Source of the DNA: an uncultured Bacillota bacterium
GTDB taxonomy: Bacteria; Bacillota; Clostridia; Peptostreptococcales; Anaerovoracaceae
Direction of reading: 5' to 3'
Assembly: GCA_949287095.1 (NCBI GenBank)
Contig: CASEFA010000002.1
Span: 82,623-146,622, forward strand
DNA: 64,000 nucleotides
Both the position numbers and the translations under genes were made by a program. Under the pieces are notes generated by a model, which was not told the origin of the DNA, searched no databases, and was given only the letters and a program-made list of their open reading frames with translations. Below are positions 1 to 7,599 of this stretch, piece after piece; positions within the stretch are counted from its first letter, which is position 1; the number at the start of each line of letters is the position of its first letter.

Positions 1-65
1 CCCTCCTATATTATCTGCTGGAAAGATTTTATCATTTTTCACCGGCCGCCGCAATACGGGCGGGG

Positions 66-94
66 TTGAAATTCAAAGGGTTATAATGTAATAT
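66..94 (+). promoter_or_regulatory. putative promoter of the lipid kinase gene
   Basis: TTGAAA at 66-71 and TAATAT at 89-94 are separated by 17 bases. This is a reasonable sigma-A-like promoter placed just ahead of the first gene. The -10 is imperfect and the region is AT-rich, so this is a weak call. Confidence 0.35.
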
Positions 95-131
95 GTATGG
101 GGTAATTTCCTGACAAAGGGTGAAAACAGGC

Positions 132-1091
132 ATGAAAGACGTATTTTTTATAAATCCGGCCGCAGGGCAGGGAAAGGGAATCGAAGAGCTCAAGGAAAGA
201 ATTTACTCCGAAGCGGAATCCATTTCACGCAGGGCCGAAATATTTATGACTAATTCCGTAGGAGACGGAGAAAAGGCCGCAAGGCGCATGGCGGAAGAGC
301 TTGCCGGAGAAGAGGGCAGATTTTACGCCTGCGGAGGAGACGGCACGGCCAACGAGATAATAAACGGAATACACGGATTCGGCAACGTATCCCTCGGAAT
401 CATACCCATAGGCACGGGAAACGATACGGTGAGAAATTTTGCCGGCGGCACGGACTTTATGGATATAAGGGCGCAGATGACGTCTGAGGCCGAGACCATA
501 GACCTTATGAAGTACGACGGGATAATAGACGGGCGCAGGCAGGTGAGGTACGCCGTCAATATGTTCAACATCGGCTTTGACTGCAACGTGGTGGAGCTTG
601 CCGGAAGGCTGAAGCAGAAACCTATGATTAAAGGTTCGTTTGCCTACCTCATGGCGGTGCTGGGCATGTTTATCCAGAAGAAGGGCACGGCTCTTAAGAT
701 CACTTCGGAAGGAGAGGTCATAAGGGACGGAGAAATGCTCCTCTGCGCCGTAGCCAACGGTTCCTATTGCGGAGGGGGAGTCTGCTCTGCGCCGCAGGCG
801 AAGATGAACGACGGCCTCTTTGATCTGAGCATAATCAACGACGTGTCGCGAACCACATTCCTCAGGCTATTTCCAAAGTACCAGAAGGGAACTCACTTTC
901 AGACAAAGGGCGTGGACAGGATAATCGAGGCAAAGGCCATGAAAGAGGTGACTTTAGAGCCGCGGAAAGCGGAGGATTTCTTTCTCTGCGCGGACGGAGA
1001 AATAGCCCTCTGCCGGAAGGTGACCATAACCGCAGAGCCGGGAGGACTCAGACTCATAGTCCCGAAAAAACCTGTTGACAACGGAATATAA
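132..1091 (+). CDS. diacylglycerol kinase family lipid kinase
   Basis: Predicted cytosolic, membrane-associated lipid kinase of the DagK/YegS catalytic family, which phosphorylates diacylglycerol or a related lipid and feeds phospholipid recycling. The N-terminus shows the family's FINPAAGQGKG nucleotide-binding strand, then GGDGT near residue 68 and IPIGTGND near residue 95, both hallmarks of the fold; the 319-residue length is normal. A GTG at 120 is in frame, but AAAGGG at 115-120 gives a proper spacing only to the ATG at 132, and the protein then starts MKDVFFINP as relatives do. The feoA promoter overlaps its 3' end. The exact lipid substrate cannot be read from sequence. Confidence 0.85.
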   Translation: MKDVFFINPAAGQGKGIEELKERIYSEAESISRRAEIFMTNSVGDGEKAARRMAEELAGEEGRFYACGGDGTANEIINGIHGFGNVSLGIIPIGTGNDTVRNFAGGTDFMDIRAQMTSEAETIDLMKYDGIIDGRRQVRYAVNMFNIGFDCNVVELAGRLKQKPMIKGSFAYLMAVLGMFIQKKGTALKITSEGEVIRDGEMLLCAVANGSYCGGGVCSAPQAKMNDGLFDLSIINDVSRTTFLRLFPKYQKGTHFQTKGVDRIIEAKAMKEVTLEPRKAEDFFLCADGEIALCRKVTITAEPGGLRLIVPKKPVDNGI

Positions 1092-1130
1092 TGTGTTAGA
1101 ATAGGATTATAAAAGTTAGAGGAGGCTAAC
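1075..1130 (+). promoter_or_regulatory. putative feoA promoter and hairpin around the ribosome binding site
   Basis: TTGACA (1075-1080), a 16-base spacer and TAGAAT (1097-1102) form a good promoter that overlaps the stop codon of the lipid kinase gene. Downstream, GTTAG (1115-1119) and CTAAC (1126-1130) flank the AGGAGG, so a small hairpin could hold the ribosome binding site in its loop. No clear Fur or DtxR consensus was recognised. Confidence 0.5.
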
Positions 1131-1139
1131 ATAAATATT

Positions 1140-1352
1140 ATGAATCTACTTGATGCCGAGACCGGCGTAACATATACCGTAAAGGAAATAAATACTGATG
1201 ACGAGGACCTGAAGGGGTTTCTTCTCAGGCTCGGATGCTACGGCGGCGAGCCTGTTACCGTTGTTTCCAGAAAGAAAAAATCTCTGGTTGTCGCCATCAA
1301 AGACGGCAGATATACCATAGACGGAAATATAGCCGAAGCTATAGAAATATAA
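1140..1352 (+). CDS. feoA: FeoA family ferrous iron transport accessory protein
   Basis: Small SH3-like FeoA protein of 70 residues, the usual family size, thought to act at the cytoplasmic face of FeoB during Fe(II) uptake. The sequence has the FeoA pattern: a C-terminal beta-rich half with a RLGCYGGEPVTVVSR turn and a final strand with IDGNIAEAIEI. It lies directly upstream of feoB, which supports the call. The best ribosome binding site (1120-1125) sits 14 bases before the ATG, longer than ideal, so the exact start is slightly uncertain. A terminator-like hairpin separates it from feoB, so the two genes may be expressed at different levels. Confidence 0.85.
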   Translation: MNLLDAETGVTYTVKEINTDDEDLKGFLLRLGCYGGEPVTVVSRKKKSLVVAIKDGRYTIDGNIAEAIEI

Positions 1353-1385
1353 TATAAAGCAGGGCGGCAATATACCGTAATTTCG

Positions 1386-1407
1386 GAGCGGCGCGTTCGC
1401 CGCTTTT
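1386..1407 (+). terminator. hairpin terminator between feoA and feoB
   Basis: GCGGCG (1388-1393), loop CGTT and CGCCGC (1398-1403) run into TTTT; flanking bases extend the stem. It looks like a short Rho-independent terminator or an attenuator that lets only part of the feoA transcript reach feoB. Confidence 0.6.
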
Positions 1408-1423
1408 AAAGGAAACATAGGTT

Positions 1424-1462
1424 AGTTAAATATAACTTAAGATAGAAAAGTACAACTATACT
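1424..1462 (+). promoter_or_regulatory. possible feoB operator and -10 element
   Basis: An AT-rich inverted repeat, AGTTA-AATA-TAACT (1424-1437), lies 20 bases upstream of TATACT (1457-1462). The palindrome occupies the place of the -35 box, which is otherwise poor, suggesting an iron-responsive regulator could act here. The regulator's identity is not known. Confidence 0.35.
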
Positions 1463-1492
1463 ATGTAAAGACTAACAACAGGAGGACGTAAG

Positions 1493-3502
1493 ATGAGAAT
1501 TGCTTTTGCCGGCAATCCCAACAGCGGTAAAACCACAATGTACAACGCGCTGACGGGAAGACATGAACACGTGGGTAACTGGGCCGGGGTTACCGTGGGA
1601 AGAAAGGAAAGCCCTATCAAAAAGGAATTTGGCGGAGAGGGTCTTATTGCGGTGGACCTTCCGGGAGCCTACTCCATGTCTCCGTTTTCTCCGGAGGAGA
1701 GCATAACCAGCGGTTACGTCAGAGACGAAAACCCGGACGCCATCGTAAACATCGTTGATGCGACAAACCTGAGCCGAAGCCTTTTCTTCACGACACAGCT
1801 TCTGGAGCTGGGAATTCCGGTGGTTGTAGCTTTAAACAAGAGCGACATAAACGAGAAGACCGGAACGAAGATAAACGTTGAGAAGCTTTCGGAAAAGCTG
1901 GGCTGCCCGGTGGTTGAAACGGTTTCCACAGGCGGAAGAGGCCTTAAGGACGTAATGACAAAGGCTGCTTCCCTTAAGGGAAAGGGTCAGGAGGCGCCTT
2001 ATCTTCAGGCCGACATTGACATGGAAAACAAGGCGGCCGTTGAAACCGAGGACAAAAAGCGTTACGCCTTTGTCAGCAAAATAGTTTCCGAGGTGGAGAC
2101 GAGAAAAATTCTCACCAAAGAGGAGACGGTTTCTGATAAAATAGATAAGGTGATAACCAACCCGATCGCCGGAATACTTCTGTTCGCTGCGGTAATGTGG
2201 GGCGTATTCTATGTTTCACAGGTATTGGTAGGACCCCTTATCGCCGACTGGCTGGTAGGATGGATTGAAACCTTCCAGGGATGGGTATCAGATAAACTGG
2301 CAGGAGGATCGCCGTTCCTTCAGGCTCTCATAGCTGACGGTATCGTGGGAGGCGTAGGAGCTGTAGTGGGATTCCTTCCGCTTGTAATGGTAATGTACTT
2401 CCTTATCGCCCTTCTTGAAGACTGCGGATACATGGCCAGAGTAAGCGTAGTTCTCGACCCGATATTCAAGAGGGTGGGACTTTCCGGAAAATCCGTAATT
2501 CCTTTCGTAATAGGAACGGGCTGCGGAATACCGGGAATCATGGCAACCAGAACCATAAGAGACCTGAGAGAGAGAAGAGCCACCGCAATGCTGACGACCT
2601 TTATGCCTTGCGGAGCGAAGATTCCGGTCATAGCTCTTATCGCCGGAGTGTTTTTCCCTGAATCCAGCTGGGTGAGCCCTGTAATGTACTTCACGGGAAT
2701 ATTCCTCATCTTCATATGGGCTCTTATCGTAAAGGTTATTACCGGACATAAGTACAGAAAATCCTTCTTCATCATGGAAATGCCGGAGTACAAGGGACCG
2801 AGCGTTGCGAGAGCTACCCTTTCCATGCTGGAGAGAGCAAAGGCATATATCATAAAGGCTGCCACCATCATACTGGTGTGCAACGCCGTGGTTCAGATCA
2901 TGCAGAGCTTTACATGGCAGTTTACGCCGGTTCCTGAAGGAGCGCAGGAAACCTCCATACTGGCTTCCATCGCCACACCTTTTGCTGTAATCCTCGTTCC
3001 TCTGGGATTCGGAGTATGGCAGCTTGCCGCGGCGGCGGTTACTGGCTTTATCGCCAAGGAGAACGTGGTGGGAACTCTGGCCGTAGTATACGGACTTACC
3101 AACTTCATCGACGTGGATGCGCTGGAACTTACCGGCGGAGCGTCCGACGTTGCGGGAGTTCTGGGAATGACCTCGGTAGCGGCTCTTGCGTACCTGATGT
3201 TCAACCTGTTCACACCTCCGTGCTTTGCGGCTATCGGAGCAATGAACTCGGAGCTTCAGAGCAAAAAGTGGCTGTTCGGAGCCATAGGACTTCAGCTTTC
3301 GACGGGCTACATCGTGGCGTTTGCCGTATATCAGCTGGGAACCCTGTTCACTGAGGGACATCTCGGAACGGGATTCTTCCCTGGACTCATAGCCGTGGCT
3401 CTTATGATAATCGCCATCGCATATGTAACTATTTCATCTCGTCGTAAGGTTGCGGCAGAGTACGCCGCCCTTCATGTAAAGAAAGCAGGTGCAGCAGCAT
3501 AA
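1493..3502 (+). CDS. feoB: ferrous iron transporter FeoB
   Basis: Inner-membrane Fe(II) transporter with an N-terminal GTPase domain. G-protein motifs are clear: GNPNSGKTT at residues 7-15 (G1), DLPG at 55-58 (G3) and NKSD at 115-118 (G4). A linker follows, then a membrane domain with two Gate/core halves including the conserved EDCGYMARV segment and the GTGCGIPG and FMPCGAK cysteine motifs. The length of 669 residues is typical. GGAGG lies 8 bases before the ATG. It overlaps the next gene by one base (TAATG), so the Cys-rich partner is probably translationally coupled. A 357-residue minus-strand reading frame inside it is a shadow. Confidence 0.97.
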   Translation: MRIAFAGNPNSGKTTMYNALTGRHEHVGNWAGVTVGRKESPIKKEFGGEGLIAVDLPGAYSMSPFSPEESITSGYVRDENPDAIVNIVDATNLSRSLFFTTQLLELGIPVVVALNKSDINEKTGTKINVEKLSEKLGCPVVETVSTGGRGLKDVMTKAASLKGKGQEAPYLQADIDMENKAAVETEDKKRYAFVSKIVSEVETRKILTKEETVSDKIDKVITNPIAGILLFAAVMWGVFYVSQVLVGPLIADWLVGWIETFQGWVSDKLAGGSPFLQALIADGIVGGVGAVVGFLPLVMVMYFLIALLEDCGYMARVSVVLDPIFKRVGLSGKSVIPFVIGTGCGIPGIMATRTIRDLRERRATAMLTTFMPCGAKIPVIALIAGVFFPESSWVSPVMYFTGIFLIFIWALIVKVITGHKYRKSFFIMEMPEYKGPSVARATLSMLERAKAYIIKAATIILVCNAVVQIMQSFTWQFTPVPEGAQETSILASIATPFAVILVPLGFGVWQLAAAAVTGFIAKENVVGTLAVVYGLTNFIDVDALELTGGASDVAGVLGMTSVAALAYLMFNLFTPPCFAAIGAMNSELQSKKWLFGAIGLQLSTGYIVAFAVYQLGTLFTEGHLGTGFFPGLIAVALMIIAIAYVTISSRRKVAAEYAALHVKKAGAAA

Positions 3503-3699
3503 TGACACTTACAGACGTAATTGCAGTACTGATAGTAGCGGCCGCATTAGGCGGAGCCATAGCTTATATTATTCGCGCCAAAAAACGGGGAGCAAGATGC
3601 ATAGGATGCCCGTCGGCAGGATGCTGCAGCAAGGCTCACCGGAAAGAAGAAGGATCCGGCGGCAGCGAAGACTGCGGTTGCGGCTGCTGCGGGAAGTAA
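3502..3699 (+). CDS. FeoB-associated Cys-rich membrane protein
   Basis: A 65-residue protein with one N-terminal membrane segment (about residues 5-25) followed by a basic stretch and a cysteine-rich tail (CIGCPSAGCC near residue 33 and CGCGCCGK at the C-terminus). This is the layout of the small FeoB-associated proteins (FeoB_associated family, sometimes compared with FeoC) found after feoB in Firmicutes. The start codon overlaps the feoB stop by one base. The cysteines could bind iron or sense redox state; that role is inferred, not shown. Confidence 0.85.
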   Translation: MTLTDVIAVLIVAAALGGAIAYIIRAKKRGARCIGCPSAGCCSKAHRKEEGSGGSEDCGCGCCGK

Positions 3700-3752
3700 T
3701 CCGGTCTGCGCGCGTAACGGCATGGCGGACCTGTGTAACGGACGCAGAGGGC

Positions 3753-3945
3753 GGATTTGACAAAATCCGTGAATAAGAGGAAAAAGGTCAAGGCGAAATT
3801 TGACATTTTGCAGAGACAGAAGATAAGAGGTCAAGGAATTTCTTTGAAAGGCAGGAGATTTTCTTGACCTCTTTGCGTGTGAGAGGTGGAATTGTCAAAA
3901 AACGCCTTGACCAGAGCGCCCGAAAATGGCGTGTTTGTCAAATCC
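3753..3945. repeat. nested imperfect palindrome in a 470-bp non-coding gap
   Basis: Three inverted repeats share one centre near 3849. The outer pair is 3753-3764 with 3934-3945 (12 of 12 match, GGATTTGACAAA). The middle pair is 3786-3805 with 3893-3912 (17 of 20, GGTCAAGGCG and TTTGACA conserved). The inner pair is 3825-3835 with 3863-3873 (11 of 11, AAGAGGTCAAG). The spacers between arms are equal on both sides (21 and 19 bases). This could be a decayed MITE-like element, a REP-type repeat or a structured RNA. The gap 3700-4172 has no convincing gene. Confidence 0.6.
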
Positions 3946-3996
3946 TTTCAGCAAACTCTTTCAGCAGATCCATTCAGCAGACCCTTTCAAACCTCA
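3945..3996 (+). repeat. 13-bp tandem repeat, four units
   Basis: Four 13-base units start at 3945, 3958, 3971 and 3984: CTTTCAGCA followed by AACT, GATC, GACC, with the last unit diverged after CTTTCA. The period is not a multiple of three, arguing against coding function. It directly abuts the right edge of the nested palindrome. Confidence 0.6.
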
Positions 3997-4172
3997 TCAA
4001 AAGACACTTTTGCCCGACCCGGCTGCCTCGCCGCCGTCAGATTACAAAAACATTTTCCGTGCAGAATTTTGCTGATTTTGTCCCTCCGTCGCCTTGATAT
4101 TGAAAGACAATTATTCTATGATATATCTTGGATTTAAGACATTGAAGGAGAGGAGACTGAAAAGAGATATTC

Positions 4173-5927
4173 ATGCTGAAAGTACTTTTTAGATATTTTA
4201 AACCTCATATGAATATTTTCGTACTGGATATGTTCTGCGCCATAATGGTCGCGGCAATCGACCTGGCGTTTCCGCTTATCTCGCGACACGCCATGAACGT
4301 GATGCTGCCGGAAAAGATGTATCTGGTGTTTTTTGTGGTCATGGCTCTCGTCGCCGTATCATACCTTCTCAGGTCGGTGTGCTACTTCATCATGACCTAC
4401 TGGGGGCACACCTTCGGCGTAAGGGTTGAGGCGGACATAAGGGCGGACCTGTTCAGGCATCTTCAGGAGCTGGACTTCGAGTTTTACGACCATAACAGAA
4501 CCGGTAAGCTGATGAACAGGCTTACGGGAGATCTCTTTGAAATAACGGAGCTTTCCCACCACGGCCCCGAGGATGTGGTGATTGCGGGCCTTACCATACT
4601 GGGAGCGCTGGGCTTTATGTTCACCATAGAGTGGAGGCTGGCGCTGGTTGTGGCCATCATCATTCCGATTTTTGTGGCGGTGATAATGACTTCGAGAAGG
4701 CGTATGTCGTCGGCATCGTTAAACGTAAAGCAGAAGATGGCCTCCATAAACGCGGACATCGAGTCCTGCATATCGGGAATCAAGACCTCCAAGGCCTTTG
4801 CCAACGAGGACGTGGATCAGGAGAGGTTCGACCGCTCCAACGATATATTCAAAGGCGCAAAGAGCGACTACTACAAGGCTATGGGGTTCTTCTTCGGAGC
4901 CCAGGAATTCTTCATGTGCATAATGCCGGTGGCCGTTATAGCTTTCGGCGGATACCTTATCATGAAAGGCCAGATGAACTACGTGGATCTCATCACATTC
5001 ACCCTGTTCATAACCACCTTTGTAACGCCTATAAGAAAGCTTTCCAACTTTGCCGAGGTATTCGTAAACGGCATGGCGGGACTGAGAAGATTCAAGGAAA
5101 TCATGGATATGAAGCCTGAGGTTTCGGAAAAGCCGGGGGCTGAGGATCTTCACGTGACAAAGGGTGATATTGACGTTAACGACGTAAGCTTTTCCTACGA
5201 CGACGATACGGAAGTTTTAAGGAATGTGGATCTTCACATCAAAGCCGGCGAAACCGTTGCGGTGGTGGGTCACTCGGGAGGCGGAAAGACCACTCTTTGT
5301 CAGCTTATACCGAGATTCTACGACGTCACATCGGGAAGCATAACCATAGACGGCGAGGACATCCGCGACGTGACAAAGCATTCAATCAGGGAGAACATCG
5401 GAATCGTTCAGCAGGACGTGTTCATATTCGCGGATACCATTCTGGAGAATATAAGATACGGAAGACCTGAAGCTACCTTTGAAGAGGTAATCGAGGCGGC
5501 AAAGAAAGCAGAGATTTACGACGATATCCTGGATATGCCCGACGGCTTCGACACGTATGTGGGAGAGCGGGGAACCATGCTATCGGGCGGACAGAAGCAG
5601 AGGGTGTCCATTGCGAGAATCTTCCTTAAGAACCCGAAGATACTCATTTTAGACGAGGCCACGTCAGCCCTCGATACCATTACAGAGGAAAGAATCCAGA
5701 GGAGCTTTGACGAGCTTTCCGTGGGAAGGACCACCATTGTCATCGCTCACAGACTTGCGACGGTTAAAAACGCCGACAGAATCGTTCTCATCGACGACGG
5801 CAGAATTGCAGAAGAGGGAACTCACAGCGAACTTCTGGCTCTCGGCGGTATGTACGCCAAGCTGTACAACACCCAAAAGCTGATTGGCGAGAAGAAGATG
5901 GGAAACGACGTTGGAGAATCAGAGTAG
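4173..5927 (+). CDS. ABC transporter, fused permease and ATPase (exporter type)
   Basis: Half-transporter of the multidrug/lipid exporter type (ABCB/MsbA-like), expected to work as a homodimer in the membrane. Residues 1-310 hold six membrane segments of the type I ABC exporter domain; the ATPase follows, with Walker A GHSGGGKTT near residue 366, the signature LSGGQKQR near 471, Walker B ILILDEAT near 490 and the switch histidine in IAHRLAT. The length of 584 residues is normal. The ribosome binding site is weak: the strong GGAGAGGAG is about 18 bases from the ATG and no other in-frame start lies between. It stands alone, so its substrate cannot be inferred. Confidence 0.93.
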   Translation: MLKVLFRYFKPHMNIFVLDMFCAIMVAAIDLAFPLISRHAMNVMLPEKMYLVFFVVMALVAVSYLLRSVCYFIMTYWGHTFGVRVEADIRADLFRHLQELDFEFYDHNRTGKLMNRLTGDLFEITELSHHGPEDVVIAGLTILGALGFMFTIEWRLALVVAIIIPIFVAVIMTSRRRMSSASLNVKQKMASINADIESCISGIKTSKAFANEDVDQERFDRSNDIFKGAKSDYYKAMGFFFGAQEFFMCIMPVAVIAFGGYLIMKGQMNYVDLITFTLFITTFVTPIRKLSNFAEVFVNGMAGLRRFKEIMDMKPEVSEKPGAEDLHVTKGDIDVNDVSFSYDDDTEVLRNVDLHIKAGETVAVVGHSGGGKTTLCQLIPRFYDVTSGSITIDGEDIRDVTKHSIRENIGIVQQDVFIFADTILENIRYGRPEATFEEVIEAAKKAEIYDDILDMPDGFDTYVGERGTMLSGGQKQRVSIARIFLKNPKILILDEATSALDTITEERIQRSFDELSVGRTTIVIAHRLATVKNADRIVLIDDGRIAEEGTHSELLALGGMYAKLYNTQKLIGEKKMGNDVGESE

Positions 5928-5939
5928 TATAATTTACGG

Positions 5940-5965
5940 AAGGGGCTGCATCTGCGGCTCCTTTC
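5940..5965 (+). terminator. terminator after the ABC exporter gene
   Basis: AAGGGGCTGC (5940-5949), loop ATCT, GCGGCTCCTT (5954-5963): a ten-pair stem with two G-U pairs and a short T tail, 13 bases after the stop codon. Confidence 0.6.
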
Positions 5966-6067
5966 GAGCATTGCGGATTTACAAACAGCGGCTTTTGTGG
6001 TAAACTGAACCGGTTAGAAAAAGCTGTTAAAAAGAGACCTTTAAAGGGTATATGAAGGATAAGACTG

Positions 6068-7567
6068 ATGACAAAACACAGCAGAGGAAAAGCTGCTCCG
6101 GATGGAGCCGAAATGGTGAAGAAGAAAAAACTCAAGACGTGGCATAAGGTTTTGATTGCCGTTCTGCTGCTTCTATTAATAATCGGAACAATCGTGGCGG
6201 TATACGCCATGACCAAGCTTAATAAGATTGAAAGAGTCGAGATAGATGAAACGGAACTTTCATGTGTGGATGTTAACGGATACATAAACATTCTTCTTGC
6301 AGGCGTCGATTCCCGGGATATGGACATGGACACCATACAGACCAGCGGCGGTGACGCCCTCATGATAGTCAGCATTAAGGAGGATACCGGAGCCGTCAAG
6401 ATTACGTCCATATACAGAGACACTTATCTCAGGAATGCGGACACCGGCGGTTATATGAAGATAACCGATATATTCAGAACCGGCGGCGTCGAGACCACCA
6501 TCAAGAGCATCAATGAGGCGATGGATCTTAACATTAAAAATTTCGTGGCCTTTAACTTCAAGTCTGTAGCGGATCTGGTGGACGGTGTAGGCGGAATAGA
6601 GCTTACCATAGAAGATTACGAGATCCCGCAGCTTAACAAGTACACTAAAGAAACGGCAAAAGCCATAGGAGTGACGGATTATCAGCTCTATGAAAGCGCC
6701 GGAACCCAGACCGTCGAGGGTGTTCAGGCCGTGTCGTACGGACGCATCAGAAAGGGTGTCGGCGACGATTTCAAGCGTACTGAGAGAATGAGAACAGTGC
6801 TCGAGAAGGTGCTTGAAAAAGTTCAGACCTTGAGCCTGGATAAGATTGACACGCTGATTGACGACCTGATGCCTGAGTTTATGACTAATCTGAGCAACAG
6901 CGATATTATAGGACTGGCCATGAAAGTGATGGACTTCAACATATCGGGAAGTGCAGGATTCCCTTATGATGTGACCACAGGTTATCTGGCGGGAACGGTT
7001 ACGTCTTATGTATTCCCGACGAAGTGGCTTGACAACGTGAAGGAAATGCATGCGGAGCTGTTCGGTCAGACTGATTACGTTCCTTCCGATACTGTAATAG
7101 AGATTGCCAACCAGCTCGATTATACGGCATCCTACGAGATATCGCAGGTGCCGGGAGGAAGCGGCGGGCAGGCCGCTGAAGCGCCTATAGAAATACCTGA
7201 AGGCTGGACAGGCGGGTCATCCGGAACATCCGGCAGTACAGGTACAGGAGGAAGCTGGAGTGCCGGAAGCGGAACCTTAACCGGCGGTACTGCAGGAGGG
7301 TCAACGGATACCGGCAGCAGCTCATCAGGCGGTACAGGAAATACAGGAGATTCAGGAAACACCGGAAGCGGAACTACGGGAGGCTCTGATGTAACCGGAG
7401 GAGACAATACAGGCGGCAGCACGGGAACCGGAGATTCGGGAACGGGAAGCGGCTCTTCGGATAACACGGGCGGCAGCACATCGGGTGAAACCGGTGGAGC
7501 AGGCGCAGCAGGAGGAGAAACCGGCGGAACCACCGCCGGCAGCACCGGAAGCGATGCTGCTGCATAG
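6068..7567 (+). CDS. LytR-CpsA-Psr (LCP) family protein with Gly/Ser/Thr-rich tail
   Basis: Membrane-anchored extracellular phosphotransferase of the LCP family, which attaches teichoic acids or other glycopolymers to peptidoglycan. A basic cytoplasmic N-terminus is followed by one membrane segment (about 27-48). The catalytic domain includes NILLAGVDSRD near residue 75, TSIYRDTYL near 116 and the conserved RIRKGVGDDFKRTERM near 225, whose arginines bind the polyprenyl phosphate in known LCP structures. From about residue 363 to 499 the chain is low-complexity Gly, Ser and Thr with little else, unusual for the family and probably an extended wall-spanning tail. thrS follows 32 bases later without a clear terminator, so the two may be co-transcribed. 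Confidence 0.9.
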   Translation: MTKHSRGKAAPDGAEMVKKKKLKTWHKVLIAVLLLLLIIGTIVAVYAMTKLNKIERVEIDETELSCVDVNGYINILLAGVDSRDMDMDTIQTSGGDALMIVSIKEDTGAVKITSIYRDTYLRNADTGGYMKITDIFRTGGVETTIKSINEAMDLNIKNFVAFNFKSVADLVDGVGGIELTIEDYEIPQLNKYTKETAKAIGVTDYQLYESAGTQTVEGVQAVSYGRIRKGVGDDFKRTERMRTVLEKVLEKVQTLSLDKIDTLIDDLMPEFMTNLSNSDIIGLAMKVMDFNISGSAGFPYDVTTGYLAGTVTSYVFPTKWLDNVKEMHAELFGQTDYVPSDTVIEIANQLDYTASYEISQVPGGSGGQAAEAPIEIPEGWTGGSSGTSGSTGTGGSWSAGSGTLTGGTAGGSTDTGSSSSGGTGNTGDSGNTGSGTTGGSDVTGGDNTGGSTGTGDSGTGSGSSDNTGGSTSGETGGAGAAGGETGGTTAGSTGSDAAA

Positions 7568-7599
7568 GGAATAACATTTTTTTAGAAAAGGAGATAATC

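Noticed and set aside
2288..3361. 357-residue minus-strand frame
   Set aside because: It lies wholly antisense to feoB, which is certain, and its composition is atypical (rich in Arg, Ser, Tyr, His).
3864..4137. Two overlapping reading frames of 77 and 83 residues in the non-coding gap
   Set aside because: They lack a ribosome binding site, overlap the palindrome and the 13-bp repeat in different frames, and have no recognisable protein pattern.
7132..7545. 137-residue proline-rich minus-strand frame
   Set aside because: It is the reverse of the Gly/Ser/Thr tail codons of the LCP gene and has no independent support.
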